Shown here piece by piece: positions 1-10,300 of a stretch of DNA of 64,000 nucleotides (its first letter is position 1; each line of letters starts with the position of its first letter). The position numbers were made by a program, and so were the translations under genes. The notes beneath the pieces were generated by a model. The model was given only the letters and a program-made list of their open reading frames with translations. It was not told the origin of the DNA and made no database searches. Source of the stretch: Opitutaceae bacterium BACL24 MAG-120322-bin51 (GTDB lineage Bacteria; Verrucomicrobiota; Verrucomicrobiia; Opitutales; Coraliomargaritaceae); contig CAJJBI010000003.1 of assembly GCA_905182465.1 (NCBI GenBank), positions 62,001-126,000 of the forward strand, written 5' to 3'.

Positions 1-159
1 AACCCTCCCTCTTTTTTTCGTTAGTTTCCCAGCTTGTTTTGTGTGCCATATTACTCATGTTTTTGAACCGTGCGCCTTACCTACGCTTGCCAAAGGTGGT
101 GAACGTGCCATGCATGTGTTAGATTGTAGCGATTCGCTATTTTGATAAAGCACATTTTC

Positions 160-819
160 ATGCAATACATCCTATTTGATTTAGACGGTACGCTCATCGA
201 CCACTTCACCACGATCCATAAGAGTGTAACATACGCACAACGCGAACTCGGACTACCTGAGAGCAATTATGCTAAGGTGCGCTCGACTGTCGGTGGTTCG
301 GTACCAATCACTTTAAGGAAACTCTGTGGCGAAGATAAGGTCCCACTCGCAGAACCACTCTTTCGCAAACATTTTGAAGAAATCATGTTCGATGATGTTT
401 TCACACTGCCAGGTGCAGATTGGCTGCTGGAGACTTTGAAAAAACGCGGCGATAAGCTCGGTGTGTTTACTAACAAATATGCAAGCCACACGCGATCCGT
501 ACTCGCACACCTCGGGCTTGATCAATGGTTCGACGTAATTATTGGCACCGGCGATCCAGATTGCCCCTACCGAAAACCTGATCCGCACTTTACCGCCCAT
601 GCACTGGAGCAAATGGACTGCGCCTCAGAGGAAGCATTTATGATCGGCGACTCGCCTTACGATCTTGCTGCAGCGGAAGCTGGTTGTATCGCTTGCCACC
701 TTGTGGCGACGGGTAGTCATAGTGCAGAAGAGTTGTCCGAATGCATCGTACCCGATTACATTTATAAGGACCTCCATGAACTTGGCGAAAGACTCTTCGG
801 ACTGGATCGACCTAAATGA
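160..819 (+). CDS. HAD-family hydrolase, phosphoglycolate phosphatase-like (first of tandem pair)
   Basis: This is a HAD-superfamily phosphohydrolase of 219 residues, normal for the Gph/PGP subgroup. Motif I (FDLDGT) places the nucleophile at Asp7 and the acid/base at Asp9. Motif II is the Thr of TNKYASH near residue 105, motif III the Lys of YRKPDP near 139, and motif IV is GDSPYD near 165. A helical cap sits between motifs I and II. I chose the ATG at 160; an in-frame TTG at 142 would only add six residues before the conserved strand. The stop overlaps the next gene by four bases (ATGA), so the two are probably translationally coupled. The substrate cannot be read from sequence; phosphoglycolate or another small phosphomonoester is likely. 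Confidence 0.88.
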   Translation: MQYILFDLDGTLIDHFTTIHKSVTYAQRELGLPESNYAKVRSTVGGSVPITLRKLCGEDKVPLAEPLFRKHFEEIMFDDVFTLPGADWLLETLKKRGDKLGVFTNKYASHTRSVLAHLGLDQWFDVIIGTGDPDCPYRKPDPHFTAHALEQMDCASEEAFMIGDSPYDLAAAEAGCIACHLVATGSHSAEELSECIVPDYIYKDLHELGERLFGLDRPK

Positions 820-1493
820 ATTCTAACTCAATAACACAGCTTCCCCGCCCTACTGCGATCCTTTGGGATCTGGACGGCACATTGATCGACCAAACAGCTG
901 CCATTATCTTCTGCTACCGTGAGGTCATAGTAGAGATGGGCTATCCTCAGCCAGACGATGATGCGATTCGGCGTAGTCTCGGCGGTGTTATGGCTGCGAC
1001 GATGGGACTTTTCGTGGAGGCCGAGCGCATGGATGAGGCATGTAAGGCCTTCCGAACGCGCTTTCCTGAAATCATGTTCGACGGCCTAATCCTGCTAGCA
1101 GGTGGTAGAGAGCTAATCGAGCGAGCCTATAAAGCCCGCATCCCGCAAGTGATCTTTACTAATAAACACGGCGACACCGCGCGCAAAGTCAGTCGCTATG
1201 CGGGTTTTGCCAAATACATTCCCATTTGCATTGGCAGTACGGACACAGAATGGCACAAGCCTCAGCTAGCACTCACTCAGCACGTGCTCGACCAAATTGA
1301 AGTTTCCTCAGAGGGTTCAATTATCATCGGTGACTCGCCCACAGATATCGCTGTCGCGCAAAATGCTGGACTCACCTCTTATTGTGTGGCGACTGGTGCT
1401 CACAGCATTGAGGACCTCATGGAGGCTGGGGCAGATGCAGTATTTGGGTCTTTGACCGAACTTGGACAAGCGATCGAATTATTAGGTTTATAA
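816..1493 (+). CDS. HAD-family hydrolase, phosphoglycolate phosphatase-like (second of tandem pair)
   Basis: This 225-residue HAD phosphohydrolase is a diverged paralogue of the gene just upstream. Motif I (WDLDGT) gives Asp18 and Asp20, TNKHGDTAR is motif II, WHKPQ supplies the motif III Lys, and GDSPTD is motif IV. The cap segments of the two proteins share the stretch FPEIMFDGL/FEEIMFDDV. Its ATG lies inside the upstream stop codon. A tandem duplication with retained active sites suggests related but distinct substrates. The reaction (phosphomonoester hydrolysis, cytosolic) is sure; the substrate is not. Confidence 0.87.
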   Translation: MNSNSITQLPRPTAILWDLDGTLIDQTAAIIFCYREVIVEMGYPQPDDDAIRRSLGGVMAATMGLFVEAERMDEACKAFRTRFPEIMFDGLILLAGGRELIERAYKARIPQVIFTNKHGDTARKVSRYAGFAKYIPICIGSTDTEWHKPQLALTQHVLDQIEVSSEGSIIIGDSPTDIAVAQNAGLTSYCVATGAHSIEDLMEAGADAVFGSLTELGQAIELLGL

Positions 1494-1559
1494 TTTCCTT
1501 AGCTTCTTTGTTAATTTTTAGCCATTCTTAATTCTTAATTTTTTTTAAACTAATTCATA

Positions 1560-1970
1560 GTGATTCATTGTATTTCAAAAATCCGTGTTCGTTACGCCGA
1601 AACTGACCGTATGGATGTGGTCTATCACAGTAACTATCTCATATGGTTTGAGACTGCTCGTATACTGATGCTCGACGAGATCGGTTTGCCTTATAGCGAA
1701 ATCGAAGCGCGTGGCCTATTCCTTCCTGTTCTTACTGTTAGTGCAGAATATAAAAGCCCTGCCCGCTTTGATGACCAATTAGAGATTCACCTTTTTATGA
1801 AAAAGAAGCCCCGTGCGCGCATACACTTCGATTATGAAGCGCGCCGTGGCGACGAGTTACTAGCGATTGGACATTCTAGCCATGGCTTCATGGACCGTAG
1901 TGGTAAAGGTCAGCGCCCGCCTGAAGATTTAGTCAAGCTGATGGAAGCCGCATGGATCGAGGCAAAATAG
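1560..1970 (+). CDS. Acyl-CoA thioesterase, YbgC/4HBT hotdog family
   Basis: This is a 136-residue single hotdog-domain protein of the 4-hydroxybenzoyl-CoA thioesterase family. The active-site segment is RYAETDRMDVVYHSNYL followed by WFETAR near residues 10-35, the usual YbgC arrangement with the catalytic Asp and the long helix. Members hydrolyse short or medium acyl-CoA thioesters in the cytosol. The start is a GTG at 1560; no upstream ATG is in frame. It follows the HAD pair on the same strand after a 66-base AT-rich gap, so co-transcription is possible. Its exact substrate is unknown. Confidence 0.85.
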   Translation: MIHCISKIRVRYAETDRMDVVYHSNYLIWFETARILMLDEIGLPYSEIEARGLFLPVLTVSAEYKSPARFDDQLEIHLFMKKKPRARIHFDYEARRGDELLAIGHSSHGFMDRSGKGQRPPEDLVKLMEAAWIEAK

Positions 1971-2033
1971 TTTAGAGCATCGCCTACAAGCGTTTTTAAT
2001 GTAGCCTCGAAGGCAGGACTCAATCCACCAGAA

Positions 2034-2579
2034 CTATTTCCGGAAGGATCGCTCATTGGCTTCATAGGTGCGGATCATGTGGCGAACGACCTCAGGAATC
2101 GTTCTGCCTTCGGTTGTGATGCACGCGCCCGAGTCCATGTAAATTGGTTCGCGCTCTTTGAGGAGCGCACGGACTTCAGCCGCAGGATCATCTACATTAA
2201 GAAGAGGTCGGTTCTTATTTCGACTCGTGCGCTCTATAATACTCTCAGCCGAGGCGAAAAGGCAAATTACGACTCCCTTTTGCTTGAGTAATTCCTTCAT
2301 GCCAGGTTCTACGACGAGCCCGCCGCCACAGGAGACGACGCATCCCACCTCTGGGTGTCCACTTTCGATAAATTGACGCTCTAAATTTCGGAAATACGAC
2401 TCCCCTTCGTCTGCGAAAATTTCAGGGATCTTTTTGCCCTGCTCCTTCTCAATCTGATGGTCAGAGTCAATAAAGCGCATGCCTAGCTCACGTGCTGCCT
2501 TGCGACCTAGCGCTGATTTACCCACGCCCATGAAGCCGACGAGGTAGAGGTTTGGTTTAGACTGCTCAGATGAACCCAC
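2034..2579 (-). CDS. aroK: Shikimate kinase
   Basis: Shikimate kinase phosphorylates shikimate at the 3-position with ATP in chorismate synthesis. The 181-residue protein has a Walker A loop (GFMGVGKS, residues 15-22), the substrate-binding Asp pair in FIDSDHQIE, the CGGG shikimate loop in the middle, and the lid Arg in SRNKNRPLL. The length is typical. The start is a GTG at 2577-2579, with the first beta strand (NLYLVGF) only ten residues in, so no earlier start is needed. It is transcribed alone on the minus strand, converging with the thioesterase gene. Confidence 0.93.
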   Translation of the reverse strand: MGSSEQSKPNLYLVGFMGVGKSALGRKAARELGMRFIDSDHQIEKEQGKKIPEIFADEGESYFRNLERQFIESGHPEVGCVVSCGGGLVVEPGMKELLKQKGVVICLFASAESIIERTSRNKNRPLLNVDDPAAEVRALLKEREPIYMDSGACITTEGRTIPEVVRHMIRTYEANERSFRK

Positions 2580-2722
2580 ACTTTTGATTGTGGAGAAGCA
2601 GTTGAGTTAGGTGCGAACAAAAAATGAGTTAAATGTGGTTTCTGGTGTATGCGCATGTTGGACTCAATCATGTTAAACTGCCGCATTAGTTTTGTAGCGG
2701 GTCCGACAAGCGCTCTGACCCT

Positions 2723-3532
2723 CTAATGAAGTTGCAGACTTTGCCACTTAGGCGACCAACAAGTTGTGCGGCCCCCGATTTGTTCGCGTTTGAGTGGCAC
2801 CCCTGTTTGTGGGCACATACCGCCGTCCTTCCAGCGGTGGTTAAATAGCCAGTGGTCTGGCGGGGTGCTCCAGTCAGTGCCAATCACTTCAAGCGCATCA
2901 CGGCTGACTTCTTGGGTGCGCTGGTAGAGTTCTCTACGCTTATGCGTGCTCAAGTCCCCTGCTTTGGTTTTTGGATGTATGCGACTACGCCATAATATTT
3001 CATCCGCCATCCAATTGCCCACTCCCGGAAAAGTCTCTTGCATGAGAAGCACGGCTTTGATCGGCGACTTCCTTCGACGCTCTAAAAAGCGGCTAAGGTA
3101 TTCTAGGGTGAAATCAGTCGATAAGATTTCGGGCGGTAGCATCGCCCACCAGGAAGGTTTACCTTTAGTATTCGAATAGAGTATCCGCCCGAACATGCGC
3201 GGGTCAGTGAACACGAGCGAAGCGCCGCTGCTCATGTGAAGGACTAGATGGTCGTGCTTATCGGGCGTTTCGCCAGGCTTAAGGATATGCGTCTTGCCTG
3301 TCATACCCAAATGGACGCCGAGCCAGTGCTTAGTGCCAAAGCGAAAGCACATCTGTTTGCCGTGAGTCGAGGAATCGGTGAATGCCTCGCCAACGAGGTC
3401 ACGCCGTAGTGCTTCCGAATCGATGCCGCGGAATACACGCTTTGAGGCGTTAAGGTAGACGCCTGTAATACACTGCGAGATAGCTGGCTGCCATTGTTTA
3501 CGATAATATTCGACTTCGGCAAGTTCAGGCAT
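2723..3532 (-). CDS. mutM: Formamidopyrimidine-DNA glycosylase (Fpg/Nei family) with altered zinc finger
   Basis: This base-excision glycosylase/AP lyase removes oxidised purines such as 8-oxoguanine. Pro2 and Glu3 of MPELAEVE are the catalytic pair, and Pro must be N-terminal after Met removal. That fixes the start at 3532, although the frame is open for 31 further codons upstream. Lys59 (THGKQM) matches the catalytic hairpin lysine, and the helix-two-turn-helix segment FPGVGNWMADEIL is intact. The C-terminal finger is odd: the usual C-X2-C pairs read Cys240/Thr243 and Cys258/Pro261, so two of four zinc ligands are absent. The protein is 269 residues. It is divergent from the amidohydrolase gene. 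Confidence 0.9.
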   Translation of the reverse strand: MPELAEVEYYRKQWQPAISQCITGVYLNASKRVFRGIDSEALRRDLVGEAFTDSSTHGKQMCFRFGTKHWLGVHLGMTGKTHILKPGETPDKHDHLVLHMSSGASLVFTDPRMFGRILYSNTKGKPSWWAMLPPEILSTDFTLEYLSRFLERRRKSPIKAVLLMQETFPGVGNWMADEILWRSRIHPKTKAGDLSTHKRRELYQRTQEVSRDALEVIGTDWSTPPDHWLFNHRWKDGGMCPQTGVPLKREQIGGRTTCWSPKWQSLQLH

Positions 3533-3636
3533 CTGGACTGATTGGTAATTGGTTTTGCTTGGTATGCAAATGTTGTTGTATTTGTCGAAGCGTCTGAGCT
3601 TGCAAGCAGATGCTTCGATTACCAAACCTACACGCT

Positions 3637-4524
3637 ATGATCATCGACTGCCATACGCACGCCTATCCCAGCGAGCTCGTGACCAACCCACGTGATTGGG
3701 CTAAGGCGCAGGGAGAGTCACATTGGGCGGATCTAGTTGCGCCAGTCGGCCGCCCTAGCATTCAAGGCTGGAGTGATCTGGACTCGATGCTCGCCTCGAT
3801 GGATTTAGCCTGCGTTGATCAGGCTGTGCTCCTCGGTTGGTATTGGGAGCATGAGTCAACTTGCCGATGGCATAATGAAGCGATGGCTAAATGGATGCAG
3901 GCAGCGCCTGAGCGCTTGATTGGTTTTGCTGCGATTTATCCTAACGAGAACGTTATCGATCAACTTGAAACCGCCAAGAATCTGGGTTTTCGAGGTGTGG
4001 GAGAATTACATTTAGGTGTGCAAGATTTCGATACAACTAAGCCGCATTGGCAAGTAATGGCTAGATGGTGCGTCGAGAACGATTGGCCGATTAATTGCCA
4101 TGCTACGGAAGTTGCCGGACACGATCATCCCGGGTCGGTTCCGACTCCTCTACAAGGCTTTGTCAGTCTGGCTGAGGCTGAGCCTGATTTAAAACTGATT
4201 CTTGCGCACTGGGGCGGAGGGCTAGCCTTTTTCGAGCAGAACCCAAAGCTGCGTAAGTCTCTCGAAAACGTTTACTACGACTGTGCGGCAAGTCCCCTCC
4301 TCTACAACATGGACATTTTCAGGAATATGGTCGAACTCGTCGGTATCGAAAAATTACTCTTTGGTTCCGATTACCCCCTTCGTGTCTTTCCCCATCTCGA
4401 TAAGAGCCCTGAGATGCTTAGATATATCAGGACGATTCGAGAAGAGTCTGGGCTCAACGAACCTGAGTTAGCCGCTCTGTTTAGAGGAAACTTTGCGAGC
4501 ATAATGTCGCTTGAACGTAGCTAG
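3637..4524 (+). CDS. Amidohydrolase 2 family metal-dependent hydrolase
   Basis: This is a TIM-barrel metal hydrolase of 295 residues. The first strand carries the DCHTH motif (His6 and His8), with further metal or catalytic residues in NCHATE, LAHWGGG and FGSDYP in the usual family order. The family includes decarboxylases and hydrolases acting on aromatic or lactone substrates, so the reaction is not determined. I prefer the ATG at 3637, which begins at the first barrel strand; an in-frame ATG at 3610 would add nine residues. It is a single gene with no obvious operon partner. Confidence 0.85.
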   Translation: MIIDCHTHAYPSELVTNPRDWAKAQGESHWADLVAPVGRPSIQGWSDLDSMLASMDLACVDQAVLLGWYWEHESTCRWHNEAMAKWMQAAPERLIGFAAIYPNENVIDQLETAKNLGFRGVGELHLGVQDFDTTKPHWQVMARWCVENDWPINCHATEVAGHDHPGSVPTPLQGFVSLAEAEPDLKLILAHWGGGLAFFEQNPKLRKSLENVYYDCAASPLLYNMDIFRNMVELVGIEKLLFGSDYPLRVFPHLDKSPEMLRYIRTIREESGLNEPELAALFRGNFASIMSLERS

Positions 4525-4734
4525 AGGTCCAAAAGATCTAGTATTATTTAAGTTAGAATCATCAATATCGGTGGCCCTAAAACCTTCACATCAAGACAAA
4601 ATCCATTCAAGTCCAATTCAATTTACAGTCCCAGTATTAGCATATTGAATAATAAATCATTTCTAGCGTAATGATTTGCATTGCTAATAAGTATATCTTA
4701 ACGGTCATCTTGCATTTTCGCACACCCCAATTCA

Positions 4735-7473
4735 ATGAATCACTCAACAATCGCAAATCGCTGGAACGCCGATTTGGTCGACGAAAAATACGAGATCTGG
4801 CGCACAAGCCCCGAGAATCTTGACGAGGAATGGCGAGCATTTTTCGAAGGTTTTGCTTTAGCTAGTGAAGAGCATTACAGCCGGTCGGATATCGACAGCG
4901 CTACGCCTAACTCCGCGGACAATGATGCGACTCGGCAGGCCCGCGTCATAGGTCTGATTTACGCTTATCGTTCTATTGGGCATACAATTGCAGCCTTTAA
5001 CCCTCTAACCAAGGATGCTCCTACTAACCCGCGTCTAACATTGGAGCGATTAGGCTTTGAAGAATCCGATCTCGACTCGGTCTTTCATACTGGCAACTAC
5101 CTTGGCGGCATCGAGATGACACTACGCGAGTTAATCGAGCGATTAGAGAAGACCTACTGCCATACGATAGGCGCAGAGTATATTCATATCCAAGAAACAC
5201 CCAAGCGCCGTTGGATTCAGGCGCGGATCGAGCCCGAATGTTTCATTCCTCGATTCACCAAGGAAGAAAAGCACCGCATCCTCAGCACAATCATGCAGGC
5301 AGAGGACTTTGAAAACTTCCTCCAGACTCGCTACGTTGGCCAGAAACGCTTCTCACTCGAGGGCGGCGAGACTCTGATCGCATGCTTGGAGAGTATCCTA
5401 GAGCGTTGCAGTAAAAACAGCGTTGATGAAATTGTAATGGGCATGGCTCACCGTGGCCGTCTCAATGTATTAGCGAACTTTCTTGGTAAATCTTTAGAGT
5501 ATATCTTACGCGAGTTTTCCGAAAACTATGTGCCTGACACCATACATGGTGATGGCGATGTGAAATATCACCTTGGATACGAGACTAAGCGAAAGACTTC
5601 CGATGGGCATGAAGTCGATATTCGTCTCGCCGCCAACCCGAGCCACCTTGAAGCAGTTAATCCCGTCGTTGAAGGTAAAGCACGCGCGCGTCAACGCATC
5701 CGTGGAGACCTTGATCGGAAGCAAGTGCTCCCCATCCTCATCCATGGAGATGCAGCTATCGCAGGCCAAGGTGTCGTGGCCGAGGTATTTAATTTTTCTC
5801 AACTCAAGGGCTACCGCACTGGCGGTACCATCCACTTAGTCATTAATAATCAGATCGGTTTCACCACCGATCCGTCCGACGCGCGTTCGAGTCGCTACTG
5901 CACCGACGTGGCCAAGATCGTCGAAGCGCCCATTTTTCACGTCAATGGTAATGACCCGCTCGCCGTGATTGCGGCGGTTGAGGCTGCCTTCGACTATCGC
6001 CAGACCTTCGGTTGCGACGTGGTGATCGATATGTATTGCTGGCGCAAGCACGGGCATAACGAATCTGACGAACCCGCCTTTACCCAGCCCTTACTCTACA
6101 AGAGGATTTCTGAGATGCCCCTCATTGGTCGCTCACTTGCTCAACGCCTAGTCGCTAGCGGCGAGTTCACAGAAAGCGAGATCAAGGACATCGAAACAAA
6201 TTACCAGAAAAAGCTGGAAACCGCTTTCGACTCGGCGAAAGCGAGTGAAGATAACACCTCCGATCCCTTCGCTGAATCAAACGCAAAGAAACAGCCGCCC
6301 TACAATTTCAAAAATTTCGATACTCGCGTTCCTAAAAAGCAGCTGGAAATGATCGCAGAGCAACTCGCGCATGTGCCTGAGGACTTCCACGCAAACAAAA
6401 AAATCATACGCCAGCTCAATACTAAGCTGAAAGCCTTTAAGGAAAACACTGGTATCGATTGGGGTATGGGCGAAGCACTCGCTTTCGGCAGTTTACTTAT
6501 AGACGGCACACCAGTGCGCTTAAGCGGGCAGGATTGCGAGCGCGGCACCTTCAGTCATCGCCACTCCGTGCTTTATGATAACGAGACGCGCGAAAAATAT
6601 GTTCCCCTACTCGACCTAGAAGAAGGCCAAGCTCAATTCTGCGTCCATAATTCGCTCCTATCTGAGGCGGCTGTGCTCGGTTTCGATTATGGTTACTCGC
6701 TTGATTACCCGAAGATGCTCTGCATATGGGAGGCGCAGTTTGGAGACTTTGTAAATGGTGCGCAGGTTATCATCGATCAATTTATTACGAGTAGTGAGTC
6801 CAAATGGGGTCGCCTCAGTGGACTCGTCATGCTACTGCCACACGGCTACGAAGGTCAGGGACCCGAGCACTCTTCCGCTCGTCTCGAACGCTTCCTCCAG
6901 TCCTGTGCGGAAAACAACATCCAGGTCTGCAACGTGACTACGCCTGCACAGTATTTCCATTTATTACGTCGTCAGATGAAGCGCGAGTTTAAGAAACCGT
7001 TGATCATCATGTCTCCCAAGAGTCTGCTGCGCCACCGCGAATGCGTTTCCAAAGTCGAAAACTTTACCGACAACGAATTCTGGTCCATCCTCGACGATGA
7101 AACAGTCAATCGCAAGACAGCCAAGCGCATCATTTTCTGCTCAGGTAAGCTCTATTACGATCTTACCGCGCACCGGGAAGAATCTAAAGTCAGGGATGCC
7201 GCGATCATTCGCATAGAGCAGTTTTACCCACTGAATACAGAGCTGCTCAAACGTATCGTAGCCAATTATCCGAAGGTTCAGAGCATCGTATGGTGTCAGG
7301 AAGAGCCGAAGAACATGGGCGGTTGGAGCTTTATTGCTCCACGACTAATGGAAACTCTTGGTAAGTTACCCGCCTATGCAGGGCGCAAAGAATCTGCTAG
7401 CCCAGCAGTCGGTTCACTTGCCCGCCACCGCCATGAGCAGAAGAAACTCATCGAACACGCATTCTCGCTTTGA
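4735..7473 (+). CDS. sucA: 2-oxoglutarate dehydrogenase E1 component
   Basis: This thiamine diphosphate-dependent E1 decarboxylates 2-oxoglutarate and passes the succinyl group to the lipoyl arm of E2. It has 912 residues, the usual length. The N-terminal segment ([15 protein letters not shown]) is the conserved E2-interacting region. The thiamine/Mg motif runs from GDAAIAGQG to VINNQIGF near residues 345-380. The transketolase-like pyrimidine domain includes [20 protein letters not shown] near residue 705. It is the first gene of a sucA-sucB-lpd operon, with 54 bases to sucB. No strong Shine-Dalgarno is visible before the ATG. Confidence 0.97.
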   Translation: MNHSTIANRWNADLVDEKYEIWRTSPENLDEEWRAFFEGFALASEEHYSRSDIDSATPNSADNDATRQARVIGLIYAYRSIGHTIAAFNPLTKDAPTNPRLTLERLGFEESDLDSVFHTGNYLGGIEMTLRELIERLEKTYCHTIGAEYIHIQETPKRRWIQARIEPECFIPRFTKEEKHRILSTIMQAEDFENFLQTRYVGQKRFSLEGGETLIACLESILERCSKNSVDEIVMGMAHRGRLNVLANFLGKSLEYILREFSENYVPDTIHGDGDVKYHLGYETKRKTSDGHEVDIRLAANPSHLEAVNPVVEGKARARQRIRGDLDRKQVLPILIHGDAAIAGQGVVAEVFNFSQLKGYRTGGTIHLVINNQIGFTTDPSDARSSRYCTDVAKIVEAPIFHVNGNDPLAVIAAVEAAFDYRQTFGCDVVIDMYCWRKHGHNESDEPAFTQPLLYKRISEMPLIGRSLAQRLVASGEFTESEIKDIETNYQKKLETAFDSAKASEDNTSDPFAESNAKKQPPYNFKNFDTRVPKKQLEMIAEQLAHVPEDFHANKKIIRQLNTKLKAFKENTGIDWGMGEALAFGSLLIDGTPVRLSGQDCERGTFSHRHSVLYDNETREKYVPLLDLEEGQAQFCVHNSLLSEAAVLGFDYGYSLDYPKMLCIWEAQFGDFVNGAQVIIDQFITSSESKWGRLSGLVMLLPHGYEGQGPEHSSARLERFLQSCAENNIQVCNVTTPAQYFHLLRRQMKREFKKPLIIMSPKSLLRHRECVSKVENFTDNEFWSILDDETVNRKTAKRIIFCSGKLYYDLTAHREESKVRDAAIIRIEQFYPLNTELLKRIVANYPKVQSIVWCQEEPKNMGGWSFIAPRLMETLGKLPAYAGRKESASPAVGSLARHRHEQKKLIEHAFSL

Positions 7474-7527
7474 CGTCTGTCGCTATGATAGTCGCTGGCT
7501 AAAATTCTCAATTCTAAATTTTTAACT

Positions 7528-8793
7528 ATGGCTACCGAAGTAAAAATACCCGCAATGGGTGAATCTATCAGTAGCGGCATCCTTGCCGCTTGGCACGTCA
7601 AAGACGGCGACTACGTCAAAAAAGACCAAGTTCTCTATGAGCTAGAAACTGATAAAATAACCTCGGAAGGGGCTGCTGAAGTCGCAGGGGTAATTTCGAT
7701 TCAGGTCGAAGTCGACGAAGAGGTCGACATTGGCCAAATCATTGCCTCGATTGACGAAAGTGCAGTAGATGCTCCTGTCGAAAAAAAGGCTGACATGCCA
7801 GAAGTAGATGTTGCTCCGGCCGAAGCGGTCGATTCCATTGTGACTACAGATGCTCCGGTCGAAGCGAAGGTAGACCCAGTGGCCACACTCTCACCTGCTG
7901 CTCGCAAATCTGCCGAAGAAACAGGCGTCGATACTGTTAGTATTTCTGGTAGCGGTAAAGATGGTCGTGTGATGAAAAGCGACATCATCGAAGCATCTGA
8001 AAATCCATCACCTGCGCTTCCTGCTACAGGCCCGGTGCCCTCTCCTGATCCAGCTGAATTTGTTGCGCCAGTAAAACCTTCTATCTCGCATGGCGTACGT
8101 GAGACTCGTAAAAAGATGTCACCGCTCCGTCGTAAAATCGCTGAGCGCCTCGTCGCCGCAACACAAGAGGCCGCCATGCTTACGACCTTTAACGAAGTCG
8201 ACATGAGTGCGGTGATTAAACTGCGAAAAGAAAATCAAGATAGATTCGTCGAACGCCACGGTCTTAAGCTCGGTTTCATGTCCTTCTTTACTAAGGCCGT
8301 GACCCACGCCCTACAAGCTGTTCCGCAAGTCAACGCACGCATCGAAGGGAACGAAGTTGTCACCCAGCACTTTTATGACATAGGTGTCGCCGTTGGTACC
8401 GACAAGGGACTTATGGTGCCGATACTTCGCGACTGTGATCAAAAGGGGTTTGCAGAAATCGAGGGTGACATCATGGGCTTTGCGAAAGCCGCCCGCGATG
8501 GTAAGATGCAAATGGGCGATCTTGAGGGCGGTGTCTTTACTATCTCCAACGGTGGTATCTACGGCTCGATGCTCAGCACGCCCATCGTCAATCATCCGCA
8601 GCCTGCCATCCTTGGGCTGCACAATATTACTGAGCGTGCCGTCGTCATTAATGGCGAGATCGTGGCACGCCCCATGATGTATCTAGCGTTGAGCTATGAT
8701 CATCGCTTGATCGATGGTAAAGAGGCCGTCACCTTCCTCGTGAAAGTCAAAGATGCGATCGAAGATCCGGCTCGACTCTTATTTGATATCTAA
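7528..8793 (+). CDS. sucB: Dihydrolipoyl succinyltransferase, E2 of 2-oxoglutarate dehydrogenase
   Basis: The E2 core transfers succinyl groups to CoA. The 421-residue protein has one N-terminal lipoyl domain with the lipoylated Lys43 ([10 protein letters not shown]). An Ala/Pro/Val-rich linker covers about residues 80-125. The peripheral subunit-binding domain follows ([11 protein letters not shown] to GRVMKSDI), then a second linker. The acyltransferase core from about residue 190 ends in the catalytic SYDHRLIDG near residue 390. One lipoyl domain and the TDK motif are typical of SucB rather than pyruvate E2. It lies between sucA and lpd in the same operon. Confidence 0.96.
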   Translation: MATEVKIPAMGESISSGILAAWHVKDGDYVKKDQVLYELETDKITSEGAAEVAGVISIQVEVDEEVDIGQIIASIDESAVDAPVEKKADMPEVDVAPAEAVDSIVTTDAPVEAKVDPVATLSPAARKSAEETGVDTVSISGSGKDGRVMKSDIIEASENPSPALPATGPVPSPDPAEFVAPVKPSISHGVRETRKKMSPLRRKIAERLVAATQEAAMLTTFNEVDMSAVIKLRKENQDRFVERHGLKLGFMSFFTKAVTHALQAVPQVNARIEGNEVVTQHFYDIGVAVGTDKGLMVPILRDCDQKGFAEIEGDIMGFAKAARDGKMQMGDLEGGVFTISNGGIYGSMLSTPIVNHPQPAILGLHNITERAVVINGEIVARPMMYLALSYDHRLIDGKEAVTFLVKVKDAIEDPARLLFDI

Positions 8794-8817
8794 CTTTTTC
8801 AAATCTTTCCACTCATC

Positions 8818-10224
8818 ATGTCTGAAGAAAATACATTCGATCTTATCATTATCGGTTCAGGCCCCGGCGGTTACGTCTCGGCGATTCGAGGTGCACAGCT
8901 CGGCCTAAAAACGGCTATCATTGAGAAGGACAAAAACCTTGGCGGCACTTGCTTGAATGTTGGTTGCATACCTAGTAAGGCGCTTCTTCATTCAACAGAG
9001 ATGTATCACTTTGCAGGACATGGTGCAGAAGCGCACGGCATTGATCTCACAAATCTCTCAATTAGCATTGAGAAGCTTATGGCTAAGAAGTCGAAGACAG
9101 TCGAACAGTTACGCGGCGGCGTCCAACACTTGATGAAGGCAAATAAGATCAAGGTTTTCAATGGTCTTGGTATGTTGGCAGGTGACCGCAAGGTGCGCAT
9201 AAAGGAAAAGAACGACGAGACTGTACTCACAGCTAAACATATCATAATTGCAACAGGCTCAGCCACTATCGAACTACCCTTCCTGAAATTCGATGGCGAA
9301 ACTGTTGTCAGCAGCGACCAAGCCATCGCATTTGAAAAGGTTCCTGAAAAGCTAGCTGTTGTCGGTGCAGGTGCCATCGGCCTTGAGTTAGGCTCCGTAT
9401 GGGCACGCCTTGGATCACGAGTTGATGTGATTGAATTTTTACCTGCGATCGCTCCAAGCTTCGACAAGGACGTCTCTAAAATGGCGGAGCGCCTCTTTAA
9501 AAAGCAGGGGCTCAATTTCCATTTAAAGACAAAGGTCACTGGGCTCAAAAAGTCTAAAGGGAAATGTGTCTTAACAGCTGAAAAAGACGGTAAAGAAATC
9601 GAGTTTGAAGCGGACAAAGTACTCGTTGCGGTGGGTCGTAAGCCTTACACGGAACGACTTGGACTCGACGTCGTCGGGATCGAAGCTGACGATAAGGGAC
9701 GTATCCCTGTAGACGCACATTACAGAACTGCGGCAGAGGGTATCTACGCGATTGGCGATGTCATTCCTGGTCCCATGCTCGCGCACAAGGCGGAAGAGGA
9801 AGGCGTGGCCTGTGTGGAACGAATCGCTGGTCAGGCAGGGCATGTGAATTACAATGTCATTCCCAACGTTATCTACACCGAACCAGAGATTGCTAGTGTC
9901 GGCCAAACTGAGGCTGCGCTCAAAGAGGCAGGCGTCGATTTCAAGTCTGGCAAATTTAACTTGGCGGGAAACGGTCGCGCCATTGCCACGGATTCGACCG
10001 ACGGCTTTGTTAAAGTCACTGCTTGCAGAAAGACGGATAAGATTCTCGGCATACAAGTCATCGCCAAGAGTGGTTCAGAGCTAATTGCATCTGCTGTCAC
10101 TCACATGGAATATGGCGGCAGCGCTGAAGATCTAGGCCGCACGATCCATGCACATCCGACTTTGAGCGAAGCCATGAAAGAAGCCGCTCTCGCGGTCGAC
10201 GGTAATGCGATTCACAGCACCTAG
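8818..10224 (+). CDS. lpd: Dihydrolipoyl dehydrogenase (E3)
   Basis: E3 reoxidises dihydrolipoamide with FAD and NAD+. The 468-residue protein has an N-terminal FAD Rossmann motif ([13 protein letters not shown]), the redox-active disulfide in [13 protein letters not shown] near residues 42-54, an NAD-binding [10 protein letters not shown] near 185, and the FAD-contacting AIGDVI near 315. A C-terminal dimerisation domain carries the catalytic HAHPTLSE His-Glu pair. It starts 24 bases after sucB, so it most likely serves the oxoglutarate complex. It may also serve pyruvate dehydrogenase if no other E3 exists. Confidence 0.97.
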   Translation: MSEENTFDLIIIGSGPGGYVSAIRGAQLGLKTAIIEKDKNLGGTCLNVGCIPSKALLHSTEMYHFAGHGAEAHGIDLTNLSISIEKLMAKKSKTVEQLRGGVQHLMKANKIKVFNGLGMLAGDRKVRIKEKNDETVLTAKHIIIATGSATIELPFLKFDGETVVSSDQAIAFEKVPEKLAVVGAGAIGLELGSVWARLGSRVDVIEFLPAIAPSFDKDVSKMAERLFKKQGLNFHLKTKVTGLKKSKGKCVLTAEKDGKEIEFEADKVLVAVGRKPYTERLGLDVVGIEADDKGRIPVDAHYRTAAEGIYAIGDVIPGPMLAHKAEEEGVACVERIAGQAGHVNYNVIPNVIYTEPEIASVGQTEAALKEAGVDFKSGKFNLAGNGRAIATDSTDGFVKVTACRKTDKILGIQVIAKSGSELIASAVTHMEYGGSAEDLGRTIHAHPTLSEAMKEAALAVDGNAIHST

Positions 10225-10300
10225 CCTGTTGGGATTTTCCTGTAATACGGTAGTAACAGAGCGGAATGGCTCAGTGTTCGCCTAGAGCTGAGACCCCACA

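Noticed and set aside
7701-8204. A long minus-strand frame inside sucB.
   Set aside because: It is the antisense of the Ala/Val/Glu-rich linker of a clear sucB gene; codon bias explains it.
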